The notes below the pieces were generated by a model. The model saw only the letters and a list, made by a program, of their open reading frames with translations, ran no database searches and had not been told where the DNA came from. Position numbers and translations under genes: made by a program. Shown here in pieces: positions 8,900 through 18,108 of a DNA stretch of 64,000 nucleotides. The DNA is taken from NCBI GenBank assembly GCA_022009815.1, contig CP091725.1, positions 1,426,001 to 1,490,000 on the forward strand, written 5' to 3'. The stretch is from Bacteroidales bacterium (GTDB taxonomy: Bacteria; Bacteroidota; Bacteroidia; Bacteroidales; Muribaculaceae). Positions within the stretch are counted from its first letter, which is position 1. The number at the start of each line of letters is the position of its first letter.

Positions 8900-9527
8900 C
8901 TACAGCTCGTCGAGGTCGGCACCTTTGCGCTCCAGAATCGAGGCGGCAAGGCTGTCGCCGGCTTGCACGATTGACACCAAAGGATACAGCGTCTTTGCGG
9001 CGTCGTAGTTGCGCATATCCTCAAAACTTGTCATGTTGACGCCCCATGCGCCCATGTGCCAACGCATGGCGAGCATCTCGGCATCGGTAAGTTCCAGTCC
9101 GCTGAGCAGAACGAGAATCACCGATTTCTCGCCGTGTCCCATAGGAAAGTTCTTGTAGCTCACCTTGTAGCCTTCGCAGTCTTCCCACTGTCCGAGGCGG
9201 TTTGCGCTTCTTGATGCTACGGAAGTAAATGTCGCTTTTGCACACGTCGTGGAGCAAAGATGCTATGATTACGCTGTCGCGCGTCACCTCGGTTTCCAGC
9301 GAGGCGTCTAATTGCTTCATCCCTTCCCATACGGCAAGCGCCGCCTTGGCGGTGTTGAGCGAATGCTCCACAAGCCCGCCCTCAGTGTTCAAGTGGTGAC
9401 CAGCCGACGCCGGTGCGGTGAAGAAGCCTTGCTCCTCCAGGTCTTCAATCACGCCTTCCACGCCTTCGCGGCCGGTGGAGCGCAGCAATTCCAGAAATTC
9501 TTCTTTAGCGGTTTTGGTATCTTCCAT
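8900..9527 (-). CDS. HD-domain hydrolase (frameshifted)
   Basis: The protein is cytosolic and ~209 aa when repaired. The HD metal site is visible as VEHSLNTA (~residue 53) and SLLHDVCK (~residue 92). The second part continues in another frame with FPMGHGEKSVILVLLSG, AMRWHMGAWGV and SIVQAGDSLA, the usual continuation of this small HD family. The break is at 9201-9203 (minus-strand AAA); restoring two A residues gives ...KKRKNRLGQWEDCEGYK..., as seen in relatives. The substrate is unknown; members are predicted phosphohydrolases. It stands alone, upstream of the SPFH terminator. Confidence 0.75.
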
Positions 9528-9591
9528 TTTATATGTCTGTTTTTATACAAAATTACAAAAAAATATGCATCTGAGCTGATGCTGTGCGGAT

Positions 9592-9629
9592 AAAAAAGTT
9601 TCCCGCCGCAACGACCTGCGGCGGGAAAC
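9592..9629 (-). terminator. Rho-independent terminator after the SPFH gene
   Basis: A perfect 13-bp stem GTTTCCCGCCGCA / TGCGGCGGGAAAC with a 6-nt loop is followed, on the minus strand, by a run of Ts (9592-9597). Confidence 0.85.
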
Positions 9630-9653
9630 CTGTTGTTTTGTCGCGTAGGGACA

Positions 9654-10629
9654 CTATTTCTGGAACATATCTCTTATCGAGCCGATAGACGACAGGATGC
9701 CCGAAGCCTCGTAAGGAATGTAGACCGTCTTTCCGTCCTTACCGTTGACCATCTTCTCGAGCGTCTCGATATACTTCACGGCGAGCATATATGTCGCAGG
9801 GTCGGTCTTCGTTTCCTTGATGGCGTCGGCTACGCGGCGTATAGCCTCCGCCTCGCCTTCAGCCTGCAGTATCTTGGCGCGCGATTCGCCCTCAGCTTTA
9901 AGGATCTCCGACTGCTTTGCCGCCTCCGCCTGGTTGATGCGCGACTCGCGCTCACCTTCGGAACGGAGGATGAGCGACTTCTTCTCGCCCTCGGCTTTAA
10001 GAATTTCCGCACGTCTGTTGCGTTCAGCCTGCATCTGCTTCTCCATCGCCTCCCGCACGCTTCCCGGAGGAGTGATGTCCTGCAGCTCAACGCGGTTCAC
10101 CTTCACGCCCCATTTGTTTGTAGCCTCGTCGAGGATTGCCTGAAGGCGTGAGTTTATGGTGTCGCGCGAAGTCAGGGTCTCGTCGAGCTCGAGTTCGCCG
10201 ATTACGTTTCGGAGCGACGTCTGCGTCAGTTTCAATAGCGTTCGGCAGATTGTCGATTTCGTATACTGATTTTTTAGGGTCGACAACCTGAAAATATAGC
10301 AGCGCGTTGATTTCGGTTGTTACGTTGTCCTTCGTGATTACCTGTTGCGAAGGAAAGTCGTAGACCTGTTCGCGCAAGTCGATAGAAGAAGTGGCAGTCA
10401 TGCGCACTATGGTGCGTCCGCCGAGTCCCGTCTCCACACGCCGGGTGTAGATTGTTTTAGGCTTGTCGATGAAAGGCCAGATGATGTTGAGTCCTGGAGG
10501 CAACACGCTGTGGAAGCGTCCGAGGCGTTCGATTACGCGCGTTTCCGATTGAGGCACGACTTTTACGCCAGCCATTACGAGAATCACCACAATTAAAATG
10601 GCGAGTCCGAGAAAAATCAATGATTCCAT
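9654..10629 (-). CDS. SPFH/band-7 (stomatin-like) membrane protein (frameshifted)
   Basis: After repair this is a ~325-aa paraslipin/QmcA-like protein. The N-terminal transmembrane anchor (LIFLGLAILIVVILVMAG) is followed by the SPFH domain (VVPQSETRVIERLGRFHSVL..., ~residues 25-190) and a long alanine/glutamate-rich coiled coil (QAERNRRAEILKAEGEK...) at ~200-270. The frame breaks at 10230-10232: restoring AA in the minus-strand AAA run gives NAIEKLTQTSLRNVIGELELDETL, the standard motif. Such proteins oligomerise into membrane scaffolds. It is downstream of nfeD (19 bp), the classic NfeD-stomatin pairing. Confidence 0.85.
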
Positions 10630-10648
10630 ATAAATAAAGATTAAGAAG

Positions 10649-11107
10649 TTATTCCTCTTCGCGCTCCACGGTGAGAATGATGCTGTCGTAGCCAGTCACA
10701 CGCACCTTTGTCCCGACGTCGATTGGCGACGCGTCGGCGCTGACAGCCTGCCAGTTGTCGCCGTCGATGCGTACACGTCCGGGGGTATTGCCGCCGATTG
10801 CTTCGGTCACCGTCGTTGTCCTGCCTATCAAGGCATCCATGTTGCTGAGACAGTCGCGGTGCTTGCGCGCCTCCGCCTGGCGTTTTATCAACGGCTTGAA
10901 GGCGATGAACGACAGCACGGAGCCTATGGCTGCGGCAGTCAGCTGCGCCTCGATGCCGAAACCGATAAGCGACGTGGCGAGAGCCAGTGCGCATCCGCCC
11001 ACAAGGCAGAATGCAGCGAAAGTGTTTGTAAGTAGTTCGACAATCACAAGAATGGCTGCGGCAATTAGCCACAACAACCAATTTGATAGAAATGTAAATT
11101 CTTCCAT
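10649..11107 (-). CDS. NfeD-family membrane protein
   Basis: The 152-aa protein has two to three N-terminal transmembrane helices (LLWLIAAAILVIVELLTN; CLVGGCALALATSLIGF; LTAAAIGSVLSFIAF) and a C-terminal OB-fold domain (~residues 88-152; ALIGRTTTV, GRVRIDGDNWQAVSAD, GTKVRVTGYDSIILTVE). This is the short (protease-less) NfeD form that partners with SPFH proteins. A TAAATTTG -7 box lies at 11134-11141 on the minus strand, about 26 nt before the ATG. It is the first gene of the nfeD-SPFH operon. Confidence 0.88.
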   Translation of the reverse strand: MEEFTFLSNWLLWLIAAAILVIVELLTNTFAAFCLVGGCALALATSLIGFGIEAQLTAAAIGSVLSFIAFKPLIKRQAEARKHRDCLSNMDALIGRTTTVTEAIGGNTPGRVRIDGDNWQAVSADASPIDVGTKVRVTGYDSIILTVEREEE

Positions 11108-11294
11108 GGCTATGGTTCTTACGTTAGTAGACTACAAATTTAATGATTGGCATTCAAAATAGCAATAGAAAGGTTGGTTTTTTTTGACGGCACGGTAAAT
11201 GTAAATGTCTGTGATGCTGTTGCATTGTGTGTTTTGTGGCTGAAAAGTCAGACGTTTGCTCGTGCGGACTGAACGAAATGGAAAATTTTCAGAC

Positions 11295-11327
11295 AAAAAA
11301 AGCGGACGCCGAGATGGTGTCCGCTTT
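11295..11327 (-). terminator. Rho-independent terminator after nagB
   Basis: Stem AAAGCGGAC / GTCCGCTTT with an 11-nt loop, followed on the minus strand by a T run (11295-11301). Confidence 0.8.
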
Positions 11328-11347
11328 GGGGGTGATGCTGTGGTTTG

Positions 11348-12160
11348 TTATTTCAACAAAGATGCAGGATCGAGGTTCTTGCCTTCGATATCCTTGAAGT
11401 AGCGGTATGTGCCCACCTTCAATTCCATTGTTGCAGACTCGTCGGCAACGATGATAGCCTTCTGGTGGAGCTGGAGAGCAGAGATTGTCCACATTTGTGA
11501 AACCGCACCTTCAACGCCCTGCTGCAATGCGCGGGCCTTGTTGTATCCGTTAACGATGAGGAGCACGCTCTTGGCAGAAGTGACAGTGCCGACACCTACA
11601 GTCAAAGCAGTTGAAGGCACCTTGTTGATGTCGCCGTCGAAGAAGCGGGAGTTTGCAATCTTCGTGTCGAGAGTCAACGTTTTCTGGCGAGTGCGAGAAG
11701 AGAGGGATGATCCCGGTTCGTTGAATGCGATGTGTCCGTCAGGACCAACGCCGCCGAGGAACAGGTCGATGCCGCCGTAGCTGGCAATCTTCTCCTCGTA
11801 GCGACGGCATTCAGCGTCGGGGTCTTCGGCATTGCCGTTGAGGATGTTTACGTTCTCTTTCTTGATGTTGATGTGGCTGAAGAAGTTGTTCCACATGAAA
11901 GAATGGTAGCTTTCCGGGTGTTCTTCCGGCAGACCGCAGTACTCGTCCATGTTGAAAGTTACAACATGTTCAAACGACACTTTTCCAGCCTTGTTGAGCT
12001 CAATCAAGTGTTTGTACATTCCGAGTGGAGAGCTGCCTGTAGGGCATCCCAAAACAAAAGGTTTCTCGGCAGTAGGGTTGGCCTCGTTGATGCGTGAAGC
12101 AACATAGTTGGCAGCCCATTCAGATACCTTTGCATAATCAGGTTCGATAATTAGACGCAT
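11348..12160 (-). CDS. nagB: Glucosamine-6-phosphate deaminase
   Basis: It converts glucosamine-6-phosphate to fructose-6-phosphate and ammonia in amino-sugar catabolism. The 270-aa protein starts at 12160 (MRLIIEPDYAKVSEW); the in-frame 11-residue extension is upstream leader. All canonical residues are present: FNMDEYCGL (catalytic Asp), GGVGPDGHIAFNEPGSS (catalytic Asp, His, Glu) and the GTYRYFKD C-terminal segment. The promoter TACTTTTG on the minus strand (12191-12198) lies in one arm of a 12-bp inverted repeat whose other arm carries the divergent promoter for the NagB/PIG-L fusion, suggesting joint control by amino sugars. Confidence 0.93.
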   Translation of the reverse strand: MRLIIEPDYAKVSEWAANYVASRINEANPTAEKPFVLGCPTGSSPLGMYKHLIELNKAGKVSFEHVVTFNMDEYCGLPEEHPESYHSFMWNNFFSHINIKKENVNILNGNAEDPDAECRRYEEKIASYGGIDLFLGGVGPDGHIAFNEPGSSLSSRTRQKTLTLDTKIANSRFFDGDINKVPSTALTVGVGTVTSAKSVLLIVNGYNKARALQQGVEGAVSQMWTISALQLHQKAIIVADESATMELKVGTYRYFKDIEGKNLDPASLLK

Positions 12161-12187
12161 ATCTTTAAAATTTATGTTAGAATTTTT

Positions 12188-12241
12188 GCACAAAAGTAGG
12201 CATTATTTTTGAGATTACGCAGAATATCACTACTTTTGTGC
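12188..12241. promoter_or_regulatory. Symmetric divergent promoter of nagB and the NagB/PIG-L gene
   Basis: GCACAAAAGTAG (12188-12199) and CTACTTTTGTGC (12230-12241) are a perfect 12-bp inverted repeat with a 30-bp spacer. Each arm contains a TACTTTTG -7 box reading outward. For the plus direction, TTTG at 12208-12211 stands 19 nt before TACTTTTG (12231-12238), an exact promoter fit. Confidence 0.6.
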
Positions 12242-12302
12242 GGTAAAATAACCGGCATAAACCAAAAAATAAGATATTAAACGTTAATCATTATGAAAAA
12301 CG

Positions 12303-12333
12303 TTTGTTGTTTTTGATAGAACATATACCTTTG
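12303..12333 (+). promoter_or_regulatory. Consensus promoter of the NagB/PIG-L fusion gene
   Basis: TTTG 12303-12306, 19-nt spacer, TACCTTTG 12326-12333; ATG at 12360. This is a second, gene-proximal promoter downstream of the divergent one. Confidence 0.65.
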
Positions 12334-12359
12334 CATCAACCGAAAACAGGTCTTAAAAA

Positions 12360-14345
12360 ATGAAAACTAATTTAAGTTCACAAATCAAACTGGATCTCGT
12401 TCCAAAGAGATACTATGCACCGGAAAACAAGATTGAATATGCATCTTTGTGCCGGGAAGAGAAAGTGTTTACCCAAATCTCTGAAACAGCCGACGGTGGC
12501 GTGAAATCGCTTGCTGACGAGGTTGTTGAGACAATCAAAAAGAATGTCGAAAAGAAGGGCAAATGTGTTATTGCGTTAGGCACAGGCAACAGCGTGCTTC
12601 CGGTGTATACGGAGCTCATCAACCGTTACGAGAACAAGAAGGTTGATTTCGCGGATGTTGTGGTTTTCAACCTGTTTGAGTTCTATCCAACAGAAGCTGG
12701 CGCACCTTCAACGCTCGACCGCTTGAACAACTTGCTCCTCAGCAAGGTCAACATCAAGCCAGAGAATGTGCACTCATTCAACCAGGAAGTGGAAAAGGCC
12801 GACCTTTACGAAGGCTGCCGCGCTTATGAGGCAGAAATCGACGCATGCGGAGGTCTTGACCTCGTGCTTTGCGAAATCGGTGTTGCCGGCAACTTGGCTT
12901 TCAACGCTCCGGGTTCGCAATTCTCTTCAGCATGCCGCATGACCCTCATCGACAGCGTTATACGTCGCAGCGTGTTGAGCGCATACGACCTTGAGGTGGC
13001 CCCTGCCACAGCAATCACCCTCGGCATCGGCAACATCCTTGCAGCAAAGAAAGTGCTTGCAATGGCATGGGGCGAAAACCAGGCCAAGATTGTGAAAGCA
13101 GCCGTTGAAGACAAAGCATCCGAGACAGTGCCAGCGTCATTCCTTCAGATGCACCGCAACGCCAAAGTTGTTGTCGACTTGTCGGCAGCAGAGCGTCTCA
13201 CCCGCATCTGCCACCCATGGCTTGTTACTTCGTGCGATTGGAACAACAAGATGATCCGCCGCGCCATCGCATGGCTTTGCGAGAAGACAGGCAAACCAAT
13301 TTTGAAACTTACAAGCAACGACTATAACGAGTATGGCTTGAACGAACTGGCAGCACAGTTTGGCTCGGCATACAACGTGAACATCAAGGTGTTTAACGAC
13401 ATTCAGCACACCATCACAGGATGGCCAGGCGGCAAGCCCGATGCAGACGACACCGACCGTCCGGAGCGCGCCAAACCATATCCAAAGCGTGTGATTGTGT
13501 TCAGCCCGCACCCAGACGACGACGTAATCTCTATGGGCGGCACGCTGAAGCGTCTCGTTGACCAGAAGCACGATGTGCATGTGGCTTACGAAACTTCGGG
13601 CAACATCGCAGTGGGTGATGAGGATATGTTCCGCTACATCCTCGTTATGGATCAAATCAAGAAAGAATTCGGTCTCGACACCGAACTTTATAATCAGAAA
13701 TCAGAGGAAATCAAGAAGTTCCTCGCCGCAAAACATCCTGGCGACGTTGACTCTCACGATCTCCGTATGCTCAAGGGCCGCATCCGCCGTGCGGAGGCAA
13801 AAACAGCCTGCAACTGGATGGGTGTTAAGCCAGAGAACGTACACCACCTTGACCTGCCGTTCTACGAAACGGGTACAATCAAGAAGGGCGACCTCTCTGA
13901 GCGCGACGTGAAAATCGTGAAAGATTTGATTTCTTCAGTCAAGCCTCATCAGATTTTCGTGGCTGGCGACCTTGCCGACCCTCATGGCACTCACCGTGTC
14001 TGCACCGACGCTGTTCTCGCCGCTATTGACGAACTTCTTGACGATGGCGCAGAATGGATGAAAGAATGCCGCATCTGGATGTACCGCGGCGCATGGGCAG
14101 AATGGGAAATCGACCACATCGAAATGGCAGTTCCTATGAGCCCAGAGCAGCTCCGCTTCAAACGCAACACCATCCTCAAGCACCAGTCGCAGATGGAGAA
14201 CGCTCCGTTCCTTGGCGACGACGACCGCTTGTTCTGGCAGCGTGCAGAAGACCGCAACCGTGCCACTGCTCAACTTTACAGCAGTCTTGGCCTTGCATCC
14301 TATGAGGCAATGGAGGCGTTTGTAGAATATCATCCTATCCGATAA
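12360..14345 (+). CDS. NagB-like / PIG-L deacetylase fusion protein (BT_0258 type)
   Basis: The 661-aa protein has two domains. Residues ~30-300 are NagB/RpiA-like, but the deaminase residues are lost: the FNMDEY segment reads FNLFEF and GPDGHIAFNEP reads GVAGNLAFNAP, so Asp, His and Glu are all missing and deaminase activity is not expected. Residues ~375-600 are a PIG-L/LmbE N-acetylglucosaminyl deacetylase domain with intact zinc motif SPHPDDDVISMGG and a distal DPHGTH. This suggests an amidohydrolase acting on an N-acetylated amino sugar, with the first domain as sensor or binding module. It is divergent from nagB with a shared control region. Confidence 0.85.
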   Translation: MKTNLSSQIKLDLVPKRYYAPENKIEYASLCREEKVFTQISETADGGVKSLADEVVETIKKNVEKKGKCVIALGTGNSVLPVYTELINRYENKKVDFADVVVFNLFEFYPTEAGAPSTLDRLNNLLLSKVNIKPENVHSFNQEVEKADLYEGCRAYEAEIDACGGLDLVLCEIGVAGNLAFNAPGSQFSSACRMTLIDSVIRRSVLSAYDLEVAPATAITLGIGNILAAKKVLAMAWGENQAKIVKAAVEDKASETVPASFLQMHRNAKVVVDLSAAERLTRICHPWLVTSCDWNNKMIRRAIAWLCEKTGKPILKLTSNDYNEYGLNELAAQFGSAYNVNIKVFNDIQHTITGWPGGKPDADDTDRPERAKPYPKRVIVFSPHPDDDVISMGGTLKRLVDQKHDVHVAYETSGNIAVGDEDMFRYILVMDQIKKEFGLDTELYNQKSEEIKKFLAAKHPGDVDSHDLRMLKGRIRRAEAKTACNWMGVKPENVHHLDLPFYETGTIKKGDLSERDVKIVKDLISSVKPHQIFVAGDLADPHGTHRVCTDAVLAAIDELLDDGAEWMKECRIWMYRGAWAEWEIDHIEMAVPMSPEQLRFKRNTILKHQSQMENAPFLGDDDRLFWQRAEDRNRATAQLYSSLGLASYEAMEAFVEYHPIR

Positions 14346-14385
14346 AAAAAATTTTTATCAGCATACAATATGAACTAAATCTTTG

Positions 14386-14475
14386 CGTTATTGTTATAAG
14401 AAAAAGCAACAACAAATAAGTGAATCATAGGTTAAGGAATCCGACGGATCGAGAGATTAGTCGGATTATTTTTTT
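14386..14475 (+). ncRNA. Candidate small RNA ending in a strong terminator
   Basis: Between the fusion gene and the transporter lies a ~285-bp gap. AATCTTTG (14378-14385, one mismatch to TAnnTTTG) could start a ~90-nt transcript that ends at the stem AATCCGAC / GTCGGATT (14438-14445, 14460-14467) followed by seven Ts. The segment 14430-14445 (GGTTAAGGAATCCGAC) is the exact reverse complement of 58990-59005. An alternative is that the hairpin terminates a minus-strand small ORF ending at 14466. Transcription is inferred only. Confidence 0.35.
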
Positions 14476-14629
14476 ATATATGCCTGGCATTCATTGGCGC
14501 GGTCGCAGCCCTTCCGAACGATGAATCTTTCGCCAAAACGTTCGCCCGCCACACAATAATTAAGGAGTCTGCGGCTCTCCAAGTCTAAATAATTATTACA
14601 AATTGGATGAATTGTCGTACCTTTGTGGC

Positions 14630-16285
14630 ATGGAATGGATAAACAGTGTGCTTTTTGAGCATTCGGCAATACAGGCTGTTGTCGTGATGGCTCTTATCAT
14701 ATTCTCAGGACTGGCGCTCGGCCGCATTCGTGTGGCTGGTATTTCGCTCGGTGTCACATTCGTGTTTTTTATGGGCATTTTTGCCGGTTATCTTGGCTTG
14801 TCGATCGACCATCAGATGCTCAACTATGCAGAAAGTTTCGGATTGGTGTTGTTTGTCTACGCCCTCGGTCTACAAGTGGGACCGGGTTTCTTCAGCGCGT
14901 TCCAGCAAGGCGGACTGAAGATGAACCTCGCCGGACTGGTGCTGATTCTGCTCGGCACGCTCACCGCCGTGGCGATGAGCCTCGGACTTGGATACGGCAT
15001 CGGCGACATGACAGGCGTGCTGTGCGGAGCCACGACCAATACCCCCGCGCTTGCCGCTGCCCAGCAGACGCTTGTGCAGCTCGGACTTCCGGCAGAAACG
15101 GCAGCCCTCGGTTGTGCCGTCACCTATCCGCTCGGTGTGGTGGGCGTGATTTTCGCCATCATCGTTCTGCGCAAGTTCTTTACCCGCCCCGGCGACTTGA
15201 AGGAGCGCGAGGCAAATCATTCCGACCATACGTTTATCGCCACATTCGTAATCAAAAATCCGGCAATCTTCCACTATGCAATCGGAGATGTGCAGCGGTC
15301 GTCGACGTCGCAGTTCATCATTTCCCGACTGTGGCGCGCCAAAGAACTGATAATGCCCACGTCGCGTGTCACACTTGAGGAAGGCGACCGCATACTCGTT
15401 GTCACTACGGAGAAAGACGTGGAGGCACTAACAATCCTTTTCGGAGAACGCGAGAACCGCGACTGGAACCACCACGTGAATTGGAACAAGCTTGACCGTC
15501 AGTTCGTGTCGCGCCACATCATCGTGTCGCGTTCGGAAATCAACGGCAAGCGTCTTGGCTCGTTGCGTTTGCGCAACACGTTCGGCGTCACGGTGTCGCG
15601 TGTGCTACGCAGCGGCGTGATGCTTCTTGCCACCCCCGACCTCGTGTTGCAGATGGGCGACCGGCTCACGATGGTGGGCAACGCTTCCGACATAGAGAAT
15701 GCCGAGAAACTTATAGGCAACCGTGCCGGCTCGCTCAATGAGCCGAACCTTGCGGTGATTTTTGTGGGCATCTTCCTCGGACTCGCATTGGGAATGATTC
15801 CAATCAGCCTGCCGTCGACCGACGTGCCTGTGCGTCTCGGACTTGCCGGCGGACCGATTGTGGCAGGACTGCTGATGGGCCGCTACGGACCGCGTCTGCA
15901 CATGGTCACCTACACCACGCGTTCTGCCAATCTGATGCTCCGCGGCATAGGCTTGTCGATGTATCTTGCCTGTCTCGGCCTTGACTCCGGCGCACATTTC
16001 TTCGACACGCTTGTCGGACCGCAGGGACTTGCCTGGATTTCGCTCGGAGTAGTGCTTACCGTTGTGCCGACAATCATCGTAGGCATAATGGCGATGCGGT
16101 GGTTCAAATTCAACTTCGGGGAGACGTGCGGCATGCTTTGTGGCGCCATGGCCAACCCGATGGCGCTCACTTATGCCTCCGACAACATCAAGGGCGACGC
16201 GCCGGCGGTGAGCTATGCCACTGTCTATCCTTTGGGCATGTTTGTGCGCGTGATTATCGCGCAGCTGCTCATCCTTATGCTGTAG
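14630..16285 (+). CDS. AspT/YidE-type transporter with two TrkA-C domains
   Basis: The ~551-aa inner-membrane protein has hydrophobic blocks of about five helices at each end (residues ~10-180 and ~370-550) flanking a cytosolic part with two RCK/TrkA-C domains (GDRILVVTTEKDVEAL; GDRLTMVGNASDIENAEKL). Each membrane block carries the aspartate:alanine exchanger signature G-A-T-T-N-T-P-A or G-A-M-A-N-P-M-A-L. The natural substrate is not known for most family members. The start at 14630 (MEWINSVLFEH) is preferred because TACCTTTG occupies 14618-14625, inside the longer ORF; that predicts a leaderless or near-leaderless mRNA. Confidence 0.82.
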   Translation: MEWINSVLFEHSAIQAVVVMALIIFSGLALGRIRVAGISLGVTFVFFMGIFAGYLGLSIDHQMLNYAESFGLVLFVYALGLQVGPGFFSAFQQGGLKMNLAGLVLILLGTLTAVAMSLGLGYGIGDMTGVLCGATTNTPALAAAQQTLVQLGLPAETAALGCAVTYPLGVVGVIFAIIVLRKFFTRPGDLKEREANHSDHTFIATFVIKNPAIFHYAIGDVQRSSTSQFIISRLWRAKELIMPTSRVTLEEGDRILVVTTEKDVEALTILFGERENRDWNHHVNWNKLDRQFVSRHIIVSRSEINGKRLGSLRLRNTFGVTVSRVLRSGVMLLATPDLVLQMGDRLTMVGNASDIENAEKLIGNRAGSLNEPNLAVIFVGIFLGLALGMIPISLPSTDVPVRLGLAGGPIVAGLLMGRYGPRLHMVTYTTRSANLMLRGIGLSMYLACLGLDSGAHFFDTLVGPQGLAWISLGVVLTVVPTIIVGIMAMRWFKFNFGETCGMLCGAMANPMALTYASDNIKGDAPAVSYATVYPLGMFVRVIIAQLLILML

Positions 16286-16343
16286 GAACTTAGCTGAAAA
16301 ACAAATAAACGAATCTAATATAAAACTCAAAAAACTAATATCT

Positions 16344-18017
16344 ATGATTAAAAATCTTTTAGGGAAAATGCTGCTTGTCGTAGCGACGGCGGCTGCATTA
16401 TGGAGTTGCGGTGGCGTGGAACGCCCGGTGGAGTATGTTGCAGTGAAAATCGACGGCTCTGAGCTGTGGAGCATCATCGACGCCAAGTCGGGCGAGGTGG
16501 TCTGCAAGGATGAGTTCAAGGCATCCGGGGTGATGACCGACGGCGAGATGCTTTATCTGTCGCTTGAAGACGGCACCAAGGAAGTCTACAACATCAACAA
16601 CGTGAAAACGCCGGTTGCTTCCAAACTTGTCGATGTGGCCCCTTTCAACGGCAACGACGTGACGGTGGCTGTGAAGGAAGGCAAGGCTCCGTGTATCATC
16701 GACCGCGAAGGCAAGCAAGTGGTGCAGCTGCCGAATTCAGTGACGCAGGTGGGCAACTTCAGCGAGGGGCTGGCGCCGTTCTGCCAGGGAGATTCCCTGT
16801 GGGGATATATCGACACGAAAGGCAAGGTGGTTATCAACCCCAAATATGATGCCGCTGAATTTTTCACCGACGGCTTGGCTGCCGTGGGCATTGGCAAAGG
16901 CGATGACATGACTGTGAAATTCATCGACAAGGACAACAAGGTGAAATTCACCATTAAGAAAGAAAAGTATAAGCTTTACGACTCAAATTTCAGAGAAGGC
17001 TATTTGCCGGTGGTGAAGAATGAAAAGATCGTGCTGCTCGACAAGGAAGGCAACGAGGCTGTGAAAAACGCCAAAATGGAGGAAGGCTATGGTGGCTACA
17101 TAGTTTGCGACGGCAAGTTCGCTTTCTGCAAAGATGGCGAATTGGGTTTGATGAACGTCGACGGAGAAGTGCTTGTGCGCTCGAAATATGAAGAACTTTG
17201 GATAAGTCAGGACGGAACTATTGTGGCTTGCCTTAAAGATGGCGAAAAGGAAAGATACGGCATAATTGACGACAAAGGCGAAGAAGTGCTTCCATTTGAT
17301 TATGACGATATCCGTCCGCTTATGGGCACAGGCAACATGCTGGTAAAGGAAGGCAAAACGTGGGCGCTTGTCAATAAAGAGGGCAAGGAGATTTCCAAGG
17401 ACACCTACGACGCCGTGTCTTATGCATTGTCGGGAAAGTATCCGAGTCGGATGTTTGTGCGCAGCAATTATTTCGATGCCGAAGGCAATGCAGCGCTTGT
17501 GGCTAAGGAAATCACCGGCGACAGCTTTTTCGGAGTGAAGGCAGGTGTTACTGCCGCCGACCTGATAGCGTCGGGAGTGACCGACATCACTGGCGAAGCG
17601 TCCAACTACAGTTACCAATCGGTGCTCTGCGTGACGCGCCAGCTTGGAATGCTTGGTAGCGTGGAGGCTTCAATCACGTTTACCGACGGCATCACATCAC
17701 CGATTAAGGAGATTGAGTATGGATATTGGTACAACTACGAGAACATCGTGGGCTATGAGTTCAACAAGTCGTCTGTACCAATGATGGCGGAAGCGGTTGT
17801 GTCGGTAGGACCGCAGTTTGCCAACCAGCGCGACAAGTTTATGGATGAGTTGTGCAAGAAAATCACCGGTCTTGGCTTCGTCAGCGACGGTGTCAGTGGC
17901 GACACACGCAACTTTAAACTGGCGGGGCAGGACGAAAATAGTGGACGGTATATCACCGTTGAGCCGTCGGGCGAAGACGGAGTCAACGTGCGCTACATCT
18001 ATAATTGTATTTTCTGA
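16344..18017 (+). CDS. WG-repeat lipoprotein
   Basis: The 557-aa protein has a signal peptide and lipobox (...AAALWSCGG, cysteine at residue ~22), so it is probably a lipid-anchored envelope protein. The body is a series of WG beta-propeller-like repeats of ~40-50 residues of the form (L/W)GYID-x-GKVVI-P-K-YD (~residues 150-175, again at ~300-350 and elsewhere). The last ~150 residues are a distinct beta domain. Function is unknown; WG repeats are generally binding scaffolds. It stands between the transporter and parA and ends in a strong terminator. Confidence 0.82.
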   Translation: MIKNLLGKMLLVVATAAALWSCGGVERPVEYVAVKIDGSELWSIIDAKSGEVVCKDEFKASGVMTDGEMLYLSLEDGTKEVYNINNVKTPVASKLVDVAPFNGNDVTVAVKEGKAPCIIDREGKQVVQLPNSVTQVGNFSEGLAPFCQGDSLWGYIDTKGKVVINPKYDAAEFFTDGLAAVGIGKGDDMTVKFIDKDNKVKFTIKKEKYKLYDSNFREGYLPVVKNEKIVLLDKEGNEAVKNAKMEEGYGGYIVCDGKFAFCKDGELGLMNVDGEVLVRSKYEELWISQDGTIVACLKDGEKERYGIIDDKGEEVLPFDYDDIRPLMGTGNMLVKEGKTWALVNKEGKEISKDTYDAVSYALSGKYPSRMFVRSNYFDAEGNAALVAKEITGDSFFGVKAGVTAADLIASGVTDITGEASNYSYQSVLCVTRQLGMLGSVEASITFTDGITSPIKEIEYGYWYNYENIVGYEFNKSSVPMMAEAVVSVGPQFANQRDKFMDELCKKITGLGFVSDGVSGDTRNFKLAGQDENSGRYITVEPSGEDGVNVRYIYNCIF

Positions 18018-18052
18018 CTGTCGGCACACGGTTTGACAGACTGAAAAAAAAG

Positions 18053-18092
18053 ACAATACGTCCCGCAGGCTGCGGGGCGTATTGCTTTTTTT
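18053..18092 (+). terminator. Rho-independent terminator after the WG-repeat gene
   Basis: Stem AATACGtCCCGCA / TGCGGGgCGTATT (18055-18083), then a T run (18085-18092). A-rich sequence on the other side could make it bidirectional. Confidence 0.85.
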
Positions 18093-18108
18093 AGCGGTGT
18101 TTAGAAAA

